Positions 4,557-6,318 of a stretch of 6,318 nucleotides of DNA are shown piece by piece (positions within the stretch are counted from its first letter, which is position 1; each line of letters starts with the position of its first letter). Made by a program: the position numbers and the translations under genes. Source of the DNA: Roseimaritima sp. (GTDB lineage Bacteria; Planctomycetota; Planctomycetia; Pirellulales; Pirellulaceae). The DNA lies in contig SLFV01000208.1 of the NCBI GenBank assembly GCA_007124075.1, forward strand, positions 1 to 6,318, in the 5' to 3' direction. The notes beneath the pieces were generated by a model, which worked only from the letters and a program-made list of their open reading frames with translations, had not been told where the DNA came from and searched no databases.

Positions 4557-6245
4557 ATGTCTCTATTTAGCAGTATCAATCAATCGGCGGCTGCACTGCG
4601 GGCTTCGCAACTGGGGTTGCAGGTTGTTGGTCACAACATCGCCAACGCCAACACTCCGGGGTACATCCGCCAGGAACTTGAGCTTGTCCCCGCCACGGCA
4701 ACGCGTCTGGGGCGGTTGATTGTCGGGCAAGGCGTTCTACCACGCAGAACCACCCAGGTCATCGACCAAGCGTTAGCGCAGCGGATGTGGAGTGCGGGAA
4801 GCGCGGTCGCGGCCGGGGAGACACTCAACCGTGCTTACGTCGATCTGGAATCGATGATCGGTGGCATGGATGGCCAGGGACTGGGAGCCAAACTGTCAAC
4901 GTTTAACGAGGCGTTGCACAATCTGGCCAACAGCCCGGCAGATACCAGCTCGCGAGATTTCGTGCTGATGCAAGCCCAAGCATTGACGACAGCCCTGAAC
5001 CAAGCCCATGCCGACGGAGTCCGTTCTTTGCAGCGTGTTGGCGATGAAATTCCAGCGCTGGCAGACAAGATCAATTCCTCGGTGGAACGCATTTCGGAGC
5101 TCAATCTGGAGATCATGATCCTGGAAGGTGGTCGTGCAATCGGCAGCGATGCGACCGGACTGCGTGAGGAACGCTACAACCTTCTGGAGCAGCTTGCAAA
5201 GATCGTCGACATCACGGTTCAAGAACAGCGAAATGGGGCGGTCAGTGTCTTCGTTGGGGGCGATTATTTGGTTGCAGACAGCAATTTCCGTGGCGTGTAT
5301 GTCGCCAGGGGGCAAAACGCGACAGGACGCGAGGTCCGCATCCGCGACACCGATTCGCCGTTGATCACCAACACTGGCAGCCTGAGCGCGACGCTAAAAG
5401 CGGGAGGTGAGGTTTTTGGAGGCTACCTAGAAAAGTTGGACCAATTCGCGCGGGAACTGGCCACGGTGGTCAATCAAGTTCATGCTTCGGGACAGGGGCT
5501 CCGCGGTTTGACCCACTTGACCGGGACGGTCCCACTGCAACAAGGCGTGCCCTTGTCACAGGCCGAACTGGATTTCACACCCCGAAACGGCAGCTTCGAT
5601 ATTCAACTGGTCGATGAACAAGGTGAATTGATTTCCAATCATCGCATCGCGGTGCAGCGATTGGGAACCGTAGCGGATTCGACCATCAATTCGATCGTGG
5701 CCGATATCAATGCAATCGATGGAATTTCCGCACGGATTGACAGCCGGGGACGCTTGGAGATCAATTCCGACATCCCAGGCGTCGGCTACACCTTTCACGA
5801 AGATACCAGCGGTTTCCTGGCTGCGGCGGGTCTAAACACTTTTTTCGTCGGCACTTCGGCCTCGACCCTTGCTGTGAACCCCGCCTTGCTGGATAGCCCC
5901 GAGCTGCTGTCGATCAGTCGACACGGCATCCGCAACGACACCGACGCGTTGCTGGAACTGGTTGACTTGATCCGGCGACCCATCCCGTCGTTGGATGGTC
6001 AGTCATTAGAGGGTTCAATCCAGCATTCGATCAATCAAATTGCCCAAAGCATCAGCCTGAACCGCGCAGCCACCGCCGGTGCGGACGACTACTACAAAAC
6101 GCTGCGAGCCCAGCATCTGAGTGTAACCGGCGTAAACCTGGATGAAGAAGCAATCAAAATGGTGATGTACCAACGAGCGTTCCAGGCTTCGTCACGCGTT
6201 ATCGCGACGGCCAGCGAGATGCTGGAATTGCTGGTTTCACTGTAA
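4557..6245 (+). CDS. flgK: Flagellar hook-associated protein 1 FlgK (HAP1)
   Basis: Structural protein forming the first junction ring between flagellar hook and filament; it is exported by the flagellar type III system and has no cleaved signal peptide. Length is 562 residues, close to the usual ~550. The N-terminal D0 helix starts SLFSSINQSAAALRASQLGL and leads into the diagnostic GHNIANANTPGYIRQE (25-40). A helical region with ALHNLANSPADTSSR (119-133), typical of FlgK, and GLREERYNLLEQLA (201-214) follows. A beta-rich middle insert lies at about 335-435 (GSFDIQLVDEQG, RIDSRGRLEI, DTSGFLAAAGLNTFF), resembling inserts in other FlgK proteins. The C-terminal D0 helix carries VTGVNLDEEAIKMVMYQRAF (523-542) and ends ASEMLELLVSL. 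I chose ATG 4557 because the family begins at MSLFSSI; an open frame back to 4482 adds residues unlike FlgK. The ribosome site is weak (GAAG touching the ATG). It is probably expressed from the FliA-like promoter upstream. Confidence 0.95.
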   Translation: MSLFSSINQSAAALRASQLGLQVVGHNIANANTPGYIRQELELVPATATRLGRLIVGQGVLPRRTTQVIDQALAQRMWSAGSAVAAGETLNRAYVDLESMIGGMDGQGLGAKLSTFNEALHNLANSPADTSSRDFVLMQAQALTTALNQAHADGVRSLQRVGDEIPALADKINSSVERISELNLEIMILEGGRAIGSDATGLREERYNLLEQLAKIVDITVQEQRNGAVSVFVGGDYLVADSNFRGVYVARGQNATGREVRIRDTDSPLITNTGSLSATLKAGGEVFGGYLEKLDQFARELATVVNQVHASGQGLRGLTHLTGTVPLQQGVPLSQAELDFTPRNGSFDIQLVDEQGELISNHRIAVQRLGTVADSTINSIVADINAIDGISARIDSRGRLEINSDIPGVGYTFHEDTSGFLAAAGLNTFFVGTSASTLAVNPALLDSPELLSISRHGIRNDTDALLELVDLIRRPIPSLDGQSLEGSIQHSINQIAQSISLNRAATAGADDYYKTLRAQHLSVTGVNLDEEAIKMVMYQRAFQASSRVIATASEMLELLVSL

Positions 6246-6318
6246 CGCTTTCCCGGCGATGACGTTAACGATTTGTCCGGCCAGGTGATTCACGCTCCCT
6301 TTACCATCGGGATGCACC
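6237..6318 (-). CDS. 3' end of a leftward reading frame, possibly an SGNH/GDSL hydrolase C-terminus
   Basis: The minus strand from the right edge is open for 26 codons and ends in TGA at 6237-6239, overlapping the end of flgK by 9 bases. The residues are V-H-P-D-G-K-G followed by an amphipathic helix (NHLAGQIVNVIAGKAL). V-H-P then G and a helix containing L-A is how SGNH/GDSL hydrolases end: the His would be the catalytic base and its partner Asp would lie just outside the window. The other two minus-strand frames are closed, although one plus-strand frame is open too. With so few residues, both the gene and its identity are tentative. Confidence 0.4.
   Translation of the reverse strand, partial: VHPDGKGSVNHLAGQIVNVIAGKALQ

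Overview
The window looks like a chromosomal segment of a planctomycete, most likely a Pirellulaceae member close to Rhodopirellula. This rests on four things: a DUF1559-like domain (the planctomycete pseudopilin family), two ECF sigma factors within about 2.2 kb, weak or absent Shine-Dalgarno sequences for several genes, and generous non-coding spacers. The taxon is inferred from gene content only. I see no tRNA, rRNA, CRISPR array, transposase or other sign of a mobile element.

Left part (1-1399): the 5' part of an ECF sigma factor gene runs leftward off the window edge. A roughly 375-base spacer separates it from a rightward two-gene unit. That unit is rnfA, a membrane subunit of the Rnf ion-translocating ferredoxin:NAD+ oxidoreductase, followed 16 bases later by a 59-residue protein with one membrane helix and four cysteines. 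The small protein has the layout of NqrM, the maturation factor of the related Na+-NQR complex. No other rnf gene is present.

Middle part (1400-3327): a second, complete ECF sigma factor is followed by a membrane protein that is probably its anti-sigma factor. The second protein joins a zinc-less anti-sigma-like N-terminus, one membrane helix and an extracytoplasmic DUF1559-like domain. This is the most unusual gene in the window. A sigma-70-like promoter candidate lies upstream of the sigma gene.

Right-middle (3336-4299, minus strand): a PmtA/OlsG-type lipid N-methyltransferase gene overlaps by 11 bases a downstream gene for a small DUF4190-like membrane protein. This pair converges on the anti-sigma gene with only 8 bases between stop codons, and a small hairpin spans the junction.

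Right part (4300-6318): flgK (hook-filament junction protein, 562 residues) is transcribed rightward. An exact 8/8 match to the enterobacterial FliA (sigma-28) -10 element lies 50 bases upstream of its start. The last 82 bases hold the 3' end of a leftward reading frame whose stop overlaps the end of flgK; it may be the C-terminus of an SGNH/GDSL hydrolase.

The genes form separate transcription units: electron transport, envelope stress signalling, lipid modification and motility. Only the sigma/anti-sigma pair and the rnfA/small-protein pair suggest direct functional partnerships.
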